Shown here in pieces: positions 1 to 10,709 of a stretch of 64,000 nt of DNA. Numbering within the stretch: position 1 is the stretch's first letter; each line of letters opens with the position of its first letter. The notes beneath the pieces are model-generated. The model saw only the letters and a list, made by a program, of their open reading frames with translations. It had not been told where the DNA came from and ran no database searches. The stretch covers positions 360,559,927 through 360,623,926 of the forward strand of contig NC_134357.1 in assembly GCF_048569485.1 (NCBI RefSeq). Direction: 5' to 3'. The DNA comes from Anomaloglossus baeobatrachus. Taxonomy: Eukaryota > Chordata > Amphibia > Anura > Aromobatidae. Both the position numbers and the translations under genes were made by a program.

Positions 1-1041
1 AAAAGTGAGAGAATTGATGCTAAAGCAACATTTTTGAGAAAAAAATGACAATTTTCAATATGACAACGTAACGTTATCAAAATCTGTGAAGTACCTGTGG
101 GTCCAAAATGCTCAGTATACCCCTCGATAGAAGCCTTAAGGGGTCTAGTTTCAAAAATGTGGTCACTTGAGGGGGGTTCCTGCTGTTTAGGTACCTTAGG
201 GGATCTGTAAATGCAACATGGTGCCCGCAATCTGTTTCAGCCAACTTTGCTTTCCAAAATTCAAATATTGCTCCTTTCATTCCGAGCTCTCCCATTTACC
301 CAAACAGAGGTTTCTGACCACATGTGGGGTATCAGCGCGCTCATAAGAAAGTGGGTAACAAAGTGTGAGGTCCCATTTTTGGTGTTACCTCTTGAAAAAG
401 TAAGAAAATTAGTGCTAAAGCAACATTTTTAGGTAAAATGTTAATTTTTATTTTTTTTCATTCCACATTACTTTAGTTCCTGTGAAGCACCTGAAGGGTT
501 AATAAACTTCTTGGATGTGGTTTTGAGTACCTTGAGGGGTGCAGGTTTTAGAATGGTGTCACTTTTGGGTATTTTCTGTCACCCAGGCCTCTCAAAGTCA
601 CATCAAATGGGATGTGGTCCCTAAATTTTGTTGAAAAAATGGGAAATTGCAGATGAACTTTGAACCCTTCTAACTTCCTAACCTCAAAAAATATTGTTTC
701 AAAAATTGCGCTGATCTAAAGTAGACATGTGGGAAATGTTATTTATTAACTATTTTGTGTGACATAACTCTCTGGTTTATGGGCATAAAAATTAAAAGTT
801 TGAAAATTGCAAAATTTTAAATTTTTTTGTCAAATTTCAGATTTTTTCACAAATAAAATAAAAAAATATCATCCTAAATTTACCTCTAACATGAAGCCCA
901 ATATGTCACGAAAAAACAATCTCAGAATCACCGGGATCCATTGAAGCGTTCCAGAGTTATAACCTTATAAAGGGACACTGGTCAAAATTGCAAAAAATGG
1001 CCTGGGCATTAAGAACAAAACTGGCTTCGTCCTTAAGGGGT
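1..1041. mobile_element. Right part of a TTAA-flanked non-autonomous DNA element (left end outside window)
   Basis: AT-rich sequence ending in TTCGTCCTTAAGGGGTTAA at about 1023-1041, the same terminal type (CCTTAAGG or CCTTCACG next to TTAA) as the elements at 2272 and 29199. Two diverged direct copies of about 400 bases, starting near 1 and near 397 and sharing gtgctaaagcaacattttt, suggest an internal tandem duplication. No coding capacity is visible. Confidence 0.55.
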
Positions 1042-1465
1042 TAAGAGGTGAAATTCAGAAATTTGGAAAATAAAACAAAATCTTACATGTGTCACGACTT
1101 TCCGAGAGCCGTAATGTTTTCAATTTTTGGGACCTGGAGCTGTGAGAGGGCTTCTTTTTTACGCCACGAGCCGATGTTTTTATTGACATTTTGTGGTATA
1201 CACTATGTTTTGGTCGCCTGTAAATGTTTTTCTGTTATTGCAGCGGCTGAAATACTACAATTTTGGTTGGAAAGATTTATTTTATAGTTGAGAGATCAGA
1301 CTTTTACGAATGCACCGATACAATTGTGTATTTTTTCCCCTCATTTTTAATATGGTAAAGGGGGGGGGATTTGAACTTTCATATTTTTTTTTCAAAGCTT
1401 TTTGTACAGTATTTTATAGTCCCTTTACGGGACTTGAACCAGCAATGGTCTGATCACTTGTTCCA
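1042..1465. repeat. Fragment of a TTAA-type MITE interior
   Basis: Contains, in inverted orientation, words such as ttttccgagagccgtaatgtt that recur near the ends of the elements at 2272-3514 and 29199-30479 (ttacggctctc...). It is probably a rearranged piece of that family. No gene seen. Confidence 0.4.
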
Positions 1466-2275
1466 TTAAAGGGAATCTGTCACCAGGTTTTTGCCACCTA
1501 ATCTGAGAGAAGCATGATGTGTGGCAGAGATCCTGATTCCAGCGATGTGTCACTTACTGGGCTGCGCAGTGTAGCTTTTATAAAATCACTGTTAAGTTAG
1601 CAGGACCTTACCATTAGGCTGAAGTCACATTAGCGCATGGCATCTGATGTGAGAGCAACGGATGCGATATGCTAATAACCCCCGCCTAAGGCTCTGCTGC
1701 GAGCCTGAGCCGAGTGTCATGCGACTGCGGTCTGATCTTGCAATCTAGTCACAGCTCTGAAGCTGAGGGCTGGCGCTGCGGAGGAGAGAGGGGGGTTAAT
1801 CCCCTCATCTCCTTCATTGTCAGCCTGTGCGTATATCGCACTACATTTGGATGACATCCGAGTGCAGTCCGATGTTTCTCTCACACCCATAGACTTGAAT
1901 GGGTGTGAGTGATACGGCTCTAGCAGAAAATCGCAGCCTGTTGTGATTTTTTTCCTCAGTCCGATTAGGGATGAGAAAAAAATCGCTGATCTGAGCTGCA
2001 GAATTGTCTAACATGGGGCCGAGTGCAGTGTGAGATTTTCTGAGGACATCCTTGGAGGACTACTTGGCGTGCTGTGCTGTCAGGTAGTCCAGCAGCTGCA
2101 GGAGCTCATTATAACATTTAAATAATACTAGAGCTGCAGCAGAGAAAACAGTGATTTTATCAAAATGACAGCAAACAGCTCAGTAAGTGACACATTGCTG
2201 GAATCAGGGTCTCTGTCTCTACATTATGCTGCTCTCAGATGGGGGAGCAAAAACTTGGTGACAGATTCCCTTTAA
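1466..2275. mobile_element. T2/Kolobok-type MITE, TTAAAGGGAATCTGTCACC ends
   Basis: Inverted ends TTAAAGGGAATCTGTCACC (1466) and, reading inward from 2275, TTAAAGGGAATCTGTCACC, with the TTAA target. This matches the amphibian T2 family rule (TTAA duplication, ends TTAAAGGRR). The interior is interrupted from 1617 by another MITE beginning GGCTGAAGTCACATTAGCG after a TTA. Confidence 0.75.
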
Positions 2276-3514
2276 CACCTTAAGGACCGCAGGCCGTAAA
2301 ATTACGTCCTAGCGGTCATAGTGATAATCCCCCCAGCTGCCGCGTGCAGTCGGGGGGGATCTGCGCACATGTCAGCCGATTTATACAGCTGACATATGTG
2401 GCTACCAGGTACGAGCAGATCCGTGATCCGCCCGTACCTGTTAACCCCTTAAATGCTGCTGTGAAACTGTCACAGCGGCATTATATTAATAGTCGTGGTG
2501 TTCTGTTTACTCACCGCCCGACACTGGAAGTCACGTGATGTGATCACATGGATCCGATGGTTGTCATGGTAGCACATGGTCATGTGATGACTCCTGTAGC
2601 TCACATGACTCACTTCCTGTCTCACACAGCCGAGAGCTGTGTGAGATAGGAGATGAGCATATCTGGTGTTCATAGCTGTGTAGCTGTGATCAGCAGATAT
2701 GGAAGAACGATCAGACTGCTGATCCTTCTAGTCCCCTATAGAGATTAGTAAAATAAAAAAAAAGTAAAAAAAAAAGGTTTTGGAAAATAAAAAAAAATAT
2801 AAAAAACCTAAACGTTCAAATCACCCCCCTTTCGCCCCATTGAAAACTAAAGGTTTAAAAAAAAATAATATATACACACATTTGGTATTGACGTGTTCAG
2901 AAATGCCCGATCTATAGAAATATAAAATCAATTAATCTGATCGGTAAACAGCGTAGTGGCAAAAAAATTCCAAACAGCAAAATTATGTTTTTTGCGTAGT
3001 AACTGCGCAAAAATTGTACCGTTAAAAATGTCAGCTTGAGACGCAAAAAATAAGCCGTTACTGAGCCATTGATCCCAAAAAATGAGAACGCTACGGGTCA
3101 TGGAAAATGGCGCAAAACATATGGCACTTTTTTTGTACAAACTTTTGATTTTTCAACCCTTTAGACGAAAGTAAACCTATACATGTTTGGTGTCTACGAA
3201 CTCGCACCGATCTGAGGCATCACAGCTACTCATCAGTTTCACCATATAATAAACACAGTGAATAAAATAGCTCAAAAACAATTGTGCAATTGCTCTGTTT
3301 TTGCTATTTTTCTGCATTTGTAATTTTTTTTCCAGCACACTATATGGTAAAACTCATAATTTAATTTAGAAATGAAACTTGTTCCGCAAAAAATGAGCCC
3401 TCACATGCCTATATTGATGGAAAAATAAAAACGTTACGGCTCTCAGAAGAATGGTGGCAAAAAACCCCCCAAAAAAACTGAAAGCGCAAAATCGGCCGGT
3501 CGTGAAGGGGTTAA
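2272..3514. mobile_element. TTAA-flanked MITE (piggyBac-like ends), copy 1
   Basis: Starts TTAACACCTTAAGGACCG and ends CGGTCGTGAAGGGGTTAA, so the TTAA target duplication and inverted ends are intact. It shares a TTAA with the preceding T2 element. A second copy lies at 29199-30479 with the same internal order, including ggggactagtaaaataaaaa and tacacatttggta. No transposase. Confidence 0.7.
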
Positions 3515-4316
3515 CAGAAGAAATCAGTCTCTTATGAATGCTGGCCACAGGCTTGTGATAACAGACATGGTGGTCAACAGCTGGCCCCTGGCTGTCATGA
3601 CAACACATCAGCGTCCTGCAATCGCATAGAGCCGATGAGGCTGAGAGCAGTGCGTCCTCCTGCTGGAGCACATTAACAGAGATTGACAGCGGCATTTAAC
3701 AGGTTAAGGCTGGAGTCACACTTGCGATTAACTCGAACGAGTGCATTGTGAGAAAATCTCGCATTGCACTCGGACCAATGTTAATCAATGAGGCAGCTCA
3801 GATCTGCTATTTTTTTCTCAGCTCAAATTAGACTGAGAAAAAAATCGCAGCATGCTGCGTTTTGGTGAGTTTCTCACGCGAGTCACTCCAACGTAAGTCT
3901 ATGGGTGCGTGAAAAAAAAACGAATGTCACACGGACCATCCTAGTGACATCCGTTTTTCTCAATAGATTTCTAGCATGTATCAGAGAACACTGTAAATGC
4001 TCCTGTACATAAAAGTACATGAGTAGCAGCTGCTGAGGGTAAAAACTGATTGCACACTGACAGCACACTGACAGCACACTGATGAAATGTGAGAAGAAAT
4101 TGTCCTACTTTCTGGCATGAGAATCGGACCGATTTTACACTCACAAGTGTGATTACAGCCTATGGTCTGAGCTCTGCGGCTTTTTAAGGCAGATGAGGGC
4201 TGAATGAGTTAGCCTTCATCTGCAGGGAAAGATGCGGGCTTGCAGCCTGAGCCCACATCAAAATCAAGGAAATGTTGTGCACAGGATGTTATTGGTTGTT
4301 AAGGGGTTAAAAGGAA
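3515..4316. mobile_element. TTAA-ended element fragment carrying a MITE insertion
   Basis: Host words cagcggcatttaacaggtta and gaaggggttaa recur at 46018-46394 and 47640-48143, which defines one family. A separate MITE occupies about 3706-4158 (GGCTGGAGTCACACTTGCG and inverted GGCTGTAATCACACTTGTG), inserted directly after AACAGGTTA. Confidence 0.55.
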
Positions 4317-4750
4317 TCTACCACATTTTTGATACACTATGCTGCTCTCAGATGGGGTAACTGTAGAGACCCTGATTCCAGCCATGTGCCAAGTACTAAA
4401 CTGCTTGCTGTCACTTTGATACAATCCTTGTTTTATTTACTGCAGATCTACCAGTTCCCTGAATCCTGAGCTGTGTATAACCAGCCCACACCTCTGATTG
4501 ACAGCTTATTTGCCATGTACAGTGTACACAGAAAGCTGCCAATCAGTAGTGGGGGAGGGGTTATATAGAATGAATATAGATGAATACATGGAAGCAAGTT
4601 TATTAGTAGTAATAGTGTAGTGATAATCTCTTGCTGATAAAACAGTTATTTTATCAACAGAGCCTTTGTTCCTACATTAATCTGATCTCAGATTAACCAA
4701 AACACAACAAAAGAATACAACAGCACTCTATGCGTGCTAAGATATACTCT
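4304..4750. mobile_element. Decayed T2/Kolobok-type MITE
   Basis: Starts TTAAAAGGAATCTACCAC and continues ctatgctgctctcagatgggg, like the right part of the T2 element ending at 2275 in inverse order. The right end (ctcagattaa, about 4692) is eroded. The last 50 bases before the Tc1 element are unassigned. Confidence 0.5.
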
Positions 4751-5151
4751 ACAGTTCAAAAGTTTGGGGTCACGCAGACAATTTTGTCTTTTCCATGAAA
4801 AATCATACTTTTATTTATCAAATCAGTTGCATAATGAATAGAAAGTATAGTCTGGACATTGGCTAGGTTAGAAATAATGATTTTTACTTGAAATAATTTT
4901 CTCCTTCAAACTTTGCTTTTGTCACAGAATGCTCCCTTTGCAGCAATTACAGTATTGCAGCCCTTTTGCATTCTAGCTGTTACTTTGCTGAGGTAATGTG
5001 GAGATATTTCCCCCCATGCTTCCAGAAGCCCCTCACACAAGTTGGATTGACTTGATGGCCACTATTTGCGTACCATACGGTCAAGCTGCTCCCACAACAG
5101 CTCAATAGGGTTGCGATCTGGTGACCGGGCTGGCCACTCCATTAGGCCTAA

Positions 5152-5469
5152 GGGCGGTGTTACACAAGACGATATATCGTGCGATCGCACCCGCCCCCGT
5201 CGTTTGTGCGTTACGGGCAATTCATTGTGTCACACGTAGCGATGTGTACTGCCTTGGGAACGACGAACAACCGTCGCGCAGAAGGAGGAACGACATTATG
5301 AAAATGAACGACGTGTCAATGAGCAACGATAAGGTGAGTGTTTTTGCTCGTTCACAGTCGTTCGGAGGTGTCACACGGTACGACATCTCTAACGATGCCA
5401 GATGTGCGTCACGAATTCCATGACCCCGACAACATATTGCACAATATATTGTACCGTGTAACGCCGCCC
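5152..5469. mobile_element. PIF/Harbinger-like MITE, TAA target duplication
   Basis: 318 bases with ends GGGCGGTGTTACAC and inverted GGGCGGCGTTACAC, flanked by TAA at 5149-5151 and 5470-5472. The subterminal parts hold ACGATATATCGTGCGATCGC-type palindromes. No open reading frame of note; the 100-codon frames across it are chance. Confidence 0.85.
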
Positions 5470-5900
5470 TAAGCCACACGGCGAGAAAATCGGTGCGAGT
5501 GGAGTGTGATAAAACATCGCATTTCACTTGGACTAATATTACCCTATGTGTCAGCGCACATGGGCGATTATTTTCTCAGCCCTAATCGGACCGAGAAAAC
5601 AATCACAGCATGCTATGGGTGTAATGCGAGACGCTTTTCTCTCACACCCATTCAAGTGAATGGGGCGAGAGAAAACTCGCACTGCACTCGCGGTACACCG
5701 GTGTACCGCGCGTGCAGATCGAGAATCGCAATAGCCGGCTACGGAGGAGAGAGGGAGAGCAATCCCTCCCTGCTCTTCTGCGTGCCGGCCCGCCCCTCCG
5801 CAGCTGAGGTCCACAAGCACAGTCGGACCTCAGACGCAGGTATACTAGCATGACACTCGGCTCCTGCTGTGCTGCCAGCGTGAGCCGAGTGTCATACGAG

Positions 5901-7066
5901 TGTGACGCCTTGGACTAGCCAGGTAGTCACAGTTAGAGCCCCGCACAACACCTGTCCCCTAAAAAGGTGTCATCAGCCAACCATTAAAACCTAGTCACCC
6001 CTCTCAGAGCTTGATGGACACACCAGGGGGCAGAGCCAGGCGGTTGGCCCCGCCCACCAAGGAGTCCAGAGAGCCTGAGGCGGGAAAACAGTGAGCAGTT
6101 GGCAGCTGATAGGGAGTGGATCAGTTGTCAGGAGGTGGAGGAGAGTGGAACCAGGCCTGTGGCCAGGTCTGCAGCAGTCTGACAGGTGCCAGGGTTGGAC
6201 CCTGGGCACCTTTGGCTAGGAGGCATACGGAGGCGTCTGCCTGCAGGAGCCGGGAAGACGGCTCGGTGGAACCGTGGTGGACCGGGACAGGGTAGTGGCC
6301 CGCCGGTACCGACCCGGGGAACCGACTCGGAAAGCGGAGCACAAAGGGGGGTACTCAGACCCTGAAACGAGGTCCAGAAGCCACTGGACTGAGTTAATTA
6401 ACTGATTGCGGTCTGGACTATAGGTCCTTTCCCACCCAAAGTCCCGACTGAAAACAACAGTCCAACGAGGGGGATAGAAAGCCACCACACAGGCAGAGAG
6501 ATCCCACAGGCCAGCGTCTGCGGGCAAAAGGGCTCTCCCGACATCCACAAAGTCGGGGAGCGGACTTCGGACGCTGAAGCTCAGGTAGCCCACAAATACA
6601 CAACACGGTGCAGGAGAAAGGCAGAGACCACCAACCGGGTGGGGGACCAGACGCAGCCGGCTGCAGGCACCAACCACCATCAACTTGGTTCACCAGAGAC
6701 TCGTGTGCGTTACTAACCGTGAGTACAACAGTGCCCTCCGGCCGTGCACCTCCCTGCACCGCCCAACAAAACCCCAACGGGTCCCGGGGCCACCACCCCT
6801 GTCCACGGAGGGGTTAACATCTTGCTGCGTAACATTTTCCCCCGGGTGCCCAGTAACTGCAGCGGTGGTGTCCACCTTCACCACAACCCGTGGGTGGCGT
6901 CACAAACTCAAACACGGCTCCGGCCGTACACCTACGTCCCCTAAAAGCGCCAGCCCCTTCCAGATCGAAGTGGACCACGGGGCCCCCGGGTCCGGAGACG
7001 CTCGAGCCACCACCCGGCGAGTCTGGATCCGAGCAGCTCGGTTGCCGCCAAGCACAGGGCGGTACA
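5901..7066. mobile_element. Solo LTR (retroelement fossil)
   Basis: 1,166 bases beginning TGTGACGCCTTGGACTAG and ending GGGCGGTACA, flanked by the 4-base duplication CGAG (5897-5900 and 7067-7070). TG...CA termini and a perfect duplication fit an LTR left after recombination. A related LTR forms the outer layer of the nest at 8673-23107; both share the near-terminal GATCCGAGCAGCTCGG. No internal region is attached. Confidence 0.82.
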
Positions 7067-8317
7067 CGAGCATTGCTCTAGTGCCCCGTGTGGCCCTGGC
7101 CTTACAGATAGAATACCAGCTGCCTGTTTCTTCCCTATATAGTTCATGCATAATTTGGAGGTGTGCTTTGAGTCATTGTCCTGTTGTAGGGTGAAATTGG
7201 CTCCAATCAAGCGCTGTCCACAGGGTATGGCATGGCGTTGCAAAATGGAGTGATAGCCTTCCTTATTCAAAATCCCTTTTACCTTGTATAAATCTCCCAC
7301 TTTACCAGCACCAAAGCAATCCCAGACCATCACATTACCGCCAGCATGATTGACAGATGGCGTCAGGCACTCTTCCAGCATCTTTTCAGTTGTTCTGCAT
7401 CTCACAAATGTTCTTCTGTGTGATCCAAACACCTCAAACTTTGATTCGTCTGTCCATAACACTTTTTTCCAATCTTCCTCTGTCCGATGTCTGTGTTCTT
7501 TTGCCCATATTAATCTTTTCCTTTTATTAGCCAGTCTCTGATACGGCTTTTTCTTTGCCACTCTGCCCTGAAGGCCAGCATCCCGGAGTCGCCTCTTCAT
7601 TGTAGACATTGACACTGGCGTTTTGCAGGTACTATTTAAAGAAGCTGCAAGTTGAGGACCTGTGAGACGTCTATTTCTCAAACTAGAGACTCTAATGTAC
7701 TTGTCTTGTTGCTCAGTTGTACAGCGGGGCCTCCCACTTCTATTTTTACTCTGGTTAGAGCCTGTTTGTGCTCTCCTCTGAAGGGAGTAGTACACACCGT
7801 TGTAGGAAATCTTCAGTATCTTGGTAATTTCTCTGATGGAATATCCTTCATTTCTAAAAAAAAATAGACTGTCGAGTTTCACATGAAAGTTCTCTTTTCC
7901 TGGCCATTTTGAGAGTTTAATGGAACCAACAAATGTAATGCTTCAGATTCTCAACTAGCTGAAAGGAAGTTCAGTTTTATAGCTTCTCTAATCAGCAAAA
8001 CTGTTTTCAGCTGTGCTAACATACTTGCAGAAGGGTTTACAAGGGATTTCTAAACATCCATTAGCCTTCTAACACAGTTAGCAAACACAATGTACCATTA
8101 GAACACTGGAGTGGTGGTTGTTGGAAATGGGCCTCTATACACCTATGTAGGTATTGCATTCAAAACAGACGTTTGCAGCTAGAATAGTCATTTACCACAT
8201 TAACAATGTATAGAGTGTATTTCTGTTTAATTTAATGTTAGCTTCATTGAAAAAAAAAATGTGCTTTTCTTTCAAAAATAAGGAAATATCTAAGTGACCC
8301 TAAACTTTTGGACTGTA

Positions 8318-8672
8318 CTGTATATGAAACGTAAAGTGCATTAAAGCTATATAGAATATACTTAAAAATGAAGGTACTTTGCTCATAAATTGGCCAATTA
8401 ATGTAAGTCCATCAGGTGGGACCCTATCCTAATTTCATGCCTCTTCTGGACTAAAAGTCTACAAATACTGTATATGAGCAGTTTGGATTCGGCACTAATT
8501 ACAACACCCTGGGGCTGATGGGAGGAGAGCACAGTAAGAATAGGAGGCTGCCTACACCTCCAATATATACTACACAGAAACAAAACTGACCAGCATCGAA
8601 ACAAGTGTGAACAGGATTAGATGCAGCTGAAATTTTATATATTCTATTTTTTTCCTTTTATTTTAGCGCTTA
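8318..8672. other. Unassigned AT-rich sequence
   Basis: No convincing gene, inverted ends or tandem structure seen between the Tc1 right end and the outer LTR. Frames of 60-70 codons here have no recognisable domain. Confidence 0.5.
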
Positions 8673-8771
8673 TGTGACGCCCCTGGACTATCAGGTCATC
8701 ACAGGGTACTGCACAAACTGCCCTTCCGTGCGGTATTCCACCTCCCTCTTGTTTCTGGGTCCCTATCTTAA

Positions 8772-8854
8772 CACTAGAACTACTGGACTCGTGACACCTA
8801 TATAGAAATACATAGTGCAAAGTAGTCAAAATGACTACCTCAGTAGTTCTAGTG
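8772..8854. mobile_element. 83-base MITE with TTAA duplication
   Basis: Ends CACTAGAACTACTGG and, inverted, CACTAGAACTACTGAGG, flanked by TTAA at 8768-8771 and 8855-8858. It sits inside the outer LTR and is one of the smallest recognisable inverted-repeat elements here. The TTAA target suggests piggyBac or Kolobok machinery. Confidence 0.7.
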
Positions 8855-9641
8855 TTAATGGTGTTGCCTCCAAAAGCAAATCAAATCCTAGATACACCCT
8901 GCACCACACCCACCAGGCACACCAGTGGACGGCTTGAGTGGAATAGAGTCGCTCACCTGGGGGGTCAGGGAGGGGGGTGAGGAGTGTAGTCAGTGTGTGT
9001 AGAGGAGAGTTGAGAGGGTGAGAGAGAGGAAGTCGGGAGCGGTGGCTCCTGGAGAAGCTATCTAGGTCGCAGACGGTGGTCTGGGCCTAGAGGAGTCGGA
9101 CCCCCGGTCACAGAGGATTGTGGCAAGGTGCCTGTACATGTCGAGGAGGAGAGCCGGCAGCCTAGTGTCGCGGGCGGGGAGGACGCCGCCGCTGCTGCGC
9201 TCTCGCTAACGCTCGGGTCCTGCTGCGATGGCTGCTCGGTGGCTCGAGTGGTGGGCCGGATCCGGGGACTCGAGCGGCGCTCCTCGCCCGTGAGTGAAAG
9301 GGGTGGTTGGTAGAGATGAGCGAACCGGTCCCGGTTCGGCTCGAGGCGGTTCGCCGAACGGGGGGTCTGGCTCGAGTTCGGCTCGTCGAACGTTCGACGA
9401 ACCGAACTCGAGCCCATAGGAAACAATGGCAGGCAATCACAAACACAGTAAAACACCTAGAAAACACCCTCAAAGGTGTCCAAAAGGTGACAAACAACTC
9501 ACAACACAACACAAACACATGGGAAAGTGACAAGGACATGTACTCATGCGAAAACAAAACAGCTGGACAAGGAAAAAGAGGAGGACACACAGATATAGGC
9601 ATGGCACGCCCTTCTAAAGTCATGTAAAACACCGCAAGGTG

Positions 9642-10709
9642 ACTCCAAGCGGAGTCTCCCTTTTTTCCAAAAATTGGGCCCCACACACCCACCCCTTCAG
9701 TGGCAGCAGTTGTGCCCCAGTTGTACACTTCACAGCTAGATTTGCATCAAGCACATTCAAAAATACGCCATTCTTATCCGTCCCCAGCATGACACCGGGG
9801 TAGGTAGCAAAGTCTTTCCTGATCCCAGCTCTGTTCATCTTGGCTTCTTTTAAAAACACAGCAAGCAAGGGTTACTCCAAGCGGAGTCTCCCTTTTTTCC
9901 AAAAATTGGGCCACACAGACACCCACCCCATCAGTGGCAGCACTTGGGCCCTAGTTGCAAACAGGATGTTTTGATTTGCATCAAGCACATTCAAAAATAC
10001 GCTATTCTTAGCCGTCCCCAGGATGACACCGGGGTAGGTAGCAAAGTCTTTCCTGATCCCAGCTCTGTTCATCTTGGCTTCTTTTAAAAACACAGCAAGC
10101 AAGGGTTACTCCAAGCGGAGTCTCCCTTTTTTCCAAAAATTGGGCCACACAGACACCCACCCCATCAGTGGCAGCACTTGGGCCCTAGTTGCAAACAGGA
10201 TGTTTTGATTTGCATCAAGCACATTCAAAAATACGCTATTCTTAGCCGTCCCCAGGATGACACCGGGGTAGGTAGCAAAGTCTTTCCTGATCCCAGCTCT
10301 GTTCATCTTGGCTTCTTTTAAAAACACAGCAAGCAAGGGTTACTCCAAGCGGAGTCTCCCTTTTTTCCAAAAATTGGGCCACACAGACACCCACCCCATC
10401 AGTGGCAGCACTTGGGCCCTAGTTGCAAACAGGATGTTTTGATTTGCATCAAGCACATTCAAAAATACGCTATTCTTAGCCGTCCCCAGGATGACACCGG
10501 GGTAGGTAGCAAAGTCTTTCCTGATCCCAGCTCTGTTCATCTTGGCTTCTTTTAAAAACACAGCAAGCAAGGGTTACTCCAAGCGGAGTCTCCCTTTTTT
10601 CCAAAAATTGGGCCACACAGACACCCACCCCATCAGTGGCAGCACTTGGGCCCTAGTTGCAAACAGGATGTTTTGATTTGCATCAAGCACATTCCAAATC
10701 CACAAGCAT
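9642..10709 (-). repeat. 234-base tandem array at the 3' side of the hAT transposase
   Basis: Four and a half units start at 9642, 9874, 10108, 10342 and 10576; the last runs into the end of the transposase gene. Units 2-4 look identical, and the first is 232 bases and diverged. Each unit encodes KMNRAGIRKDFATYPGVILG on the - strand, plainly related to the transposase tail KMNKSWIQKEFTTPVSSWG, so the array grew from the gene's own 3' end. Confidence 0.92.

Larger units (their letters stand above)
5145..7101. mobile_element. PIF/Harbinger-like MITE inside the Tc1 element, itself split twice
   Basis: Ends GGCCTAAGCCACACGG and, inverted, GGCCAGGGCCACACGG, flanked by TTA on both sides (5142-5144, 7102-7104). 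A relative without insertions lies at 50414-50870. The MITE body (5145-5151, 5473-5900, 7067-7101) is cut by a Harbinger MITE at 5152 and a solo LTR at 5901. Confidence 0.8.
5041..7907 (-). pseudogene. Tc1 transposase, degraded and split by an insertion
   Basis: The start is MARKRELSCETRQSIFF at 7907. A run of nine A (+ strand, 7858 region) shifts the frame early on; the rest is open to the MITE at 7104, with helix-turn-helix residues (SIREITKILKISYNGVYY) and GRPRCTT, as in Tc1. The catalytic Asp residues are in WTDESKFEVFG and LQQDNDSKHTS. The third acidic residue (NPIELLWEQL) lies beyond the insertion, at 5141-5060, before a stop. The frame runs straight across the MITE boundaries if the MITE and one TTA copy are ignored, so the gene was coding when the MITE arrived. 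Confidence 0.88.
4752..8315 (-). mobile_element. Tc1/mariner transposon, interrupted by nested MITEs and a solo LTR
   Basis: The terminal inverted repeats start CAGTTCAAAAGTTTGGGG (left) and CAGTCCAAAAGTTTAGGG (right, reverse strand), each flanked by the TA target (4750-4751, 8316-8317). They extend well over 100 bases. The transposase reads on the - strand from 7907. A Harbinger-like MITE at 5145-7101 splits the gene. Without the insertions the element is about 1.6 kb, the usual Tc1 length. Confidence 0.9.

Noticed and set aside
1415-1450. GGTTCAAGTCCC on the - strand, similar to a Pol III B-box
   Set aside because: No A-box or cloverleaf around it. It is part of a repeat family whose other copies carry a diverged version.
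6216-7194. Frames of 100-170 codons in the solo LTR
   Set aside because: GC-rich LTR sequence with few stops; no domain and not kept in the related outer LTR.
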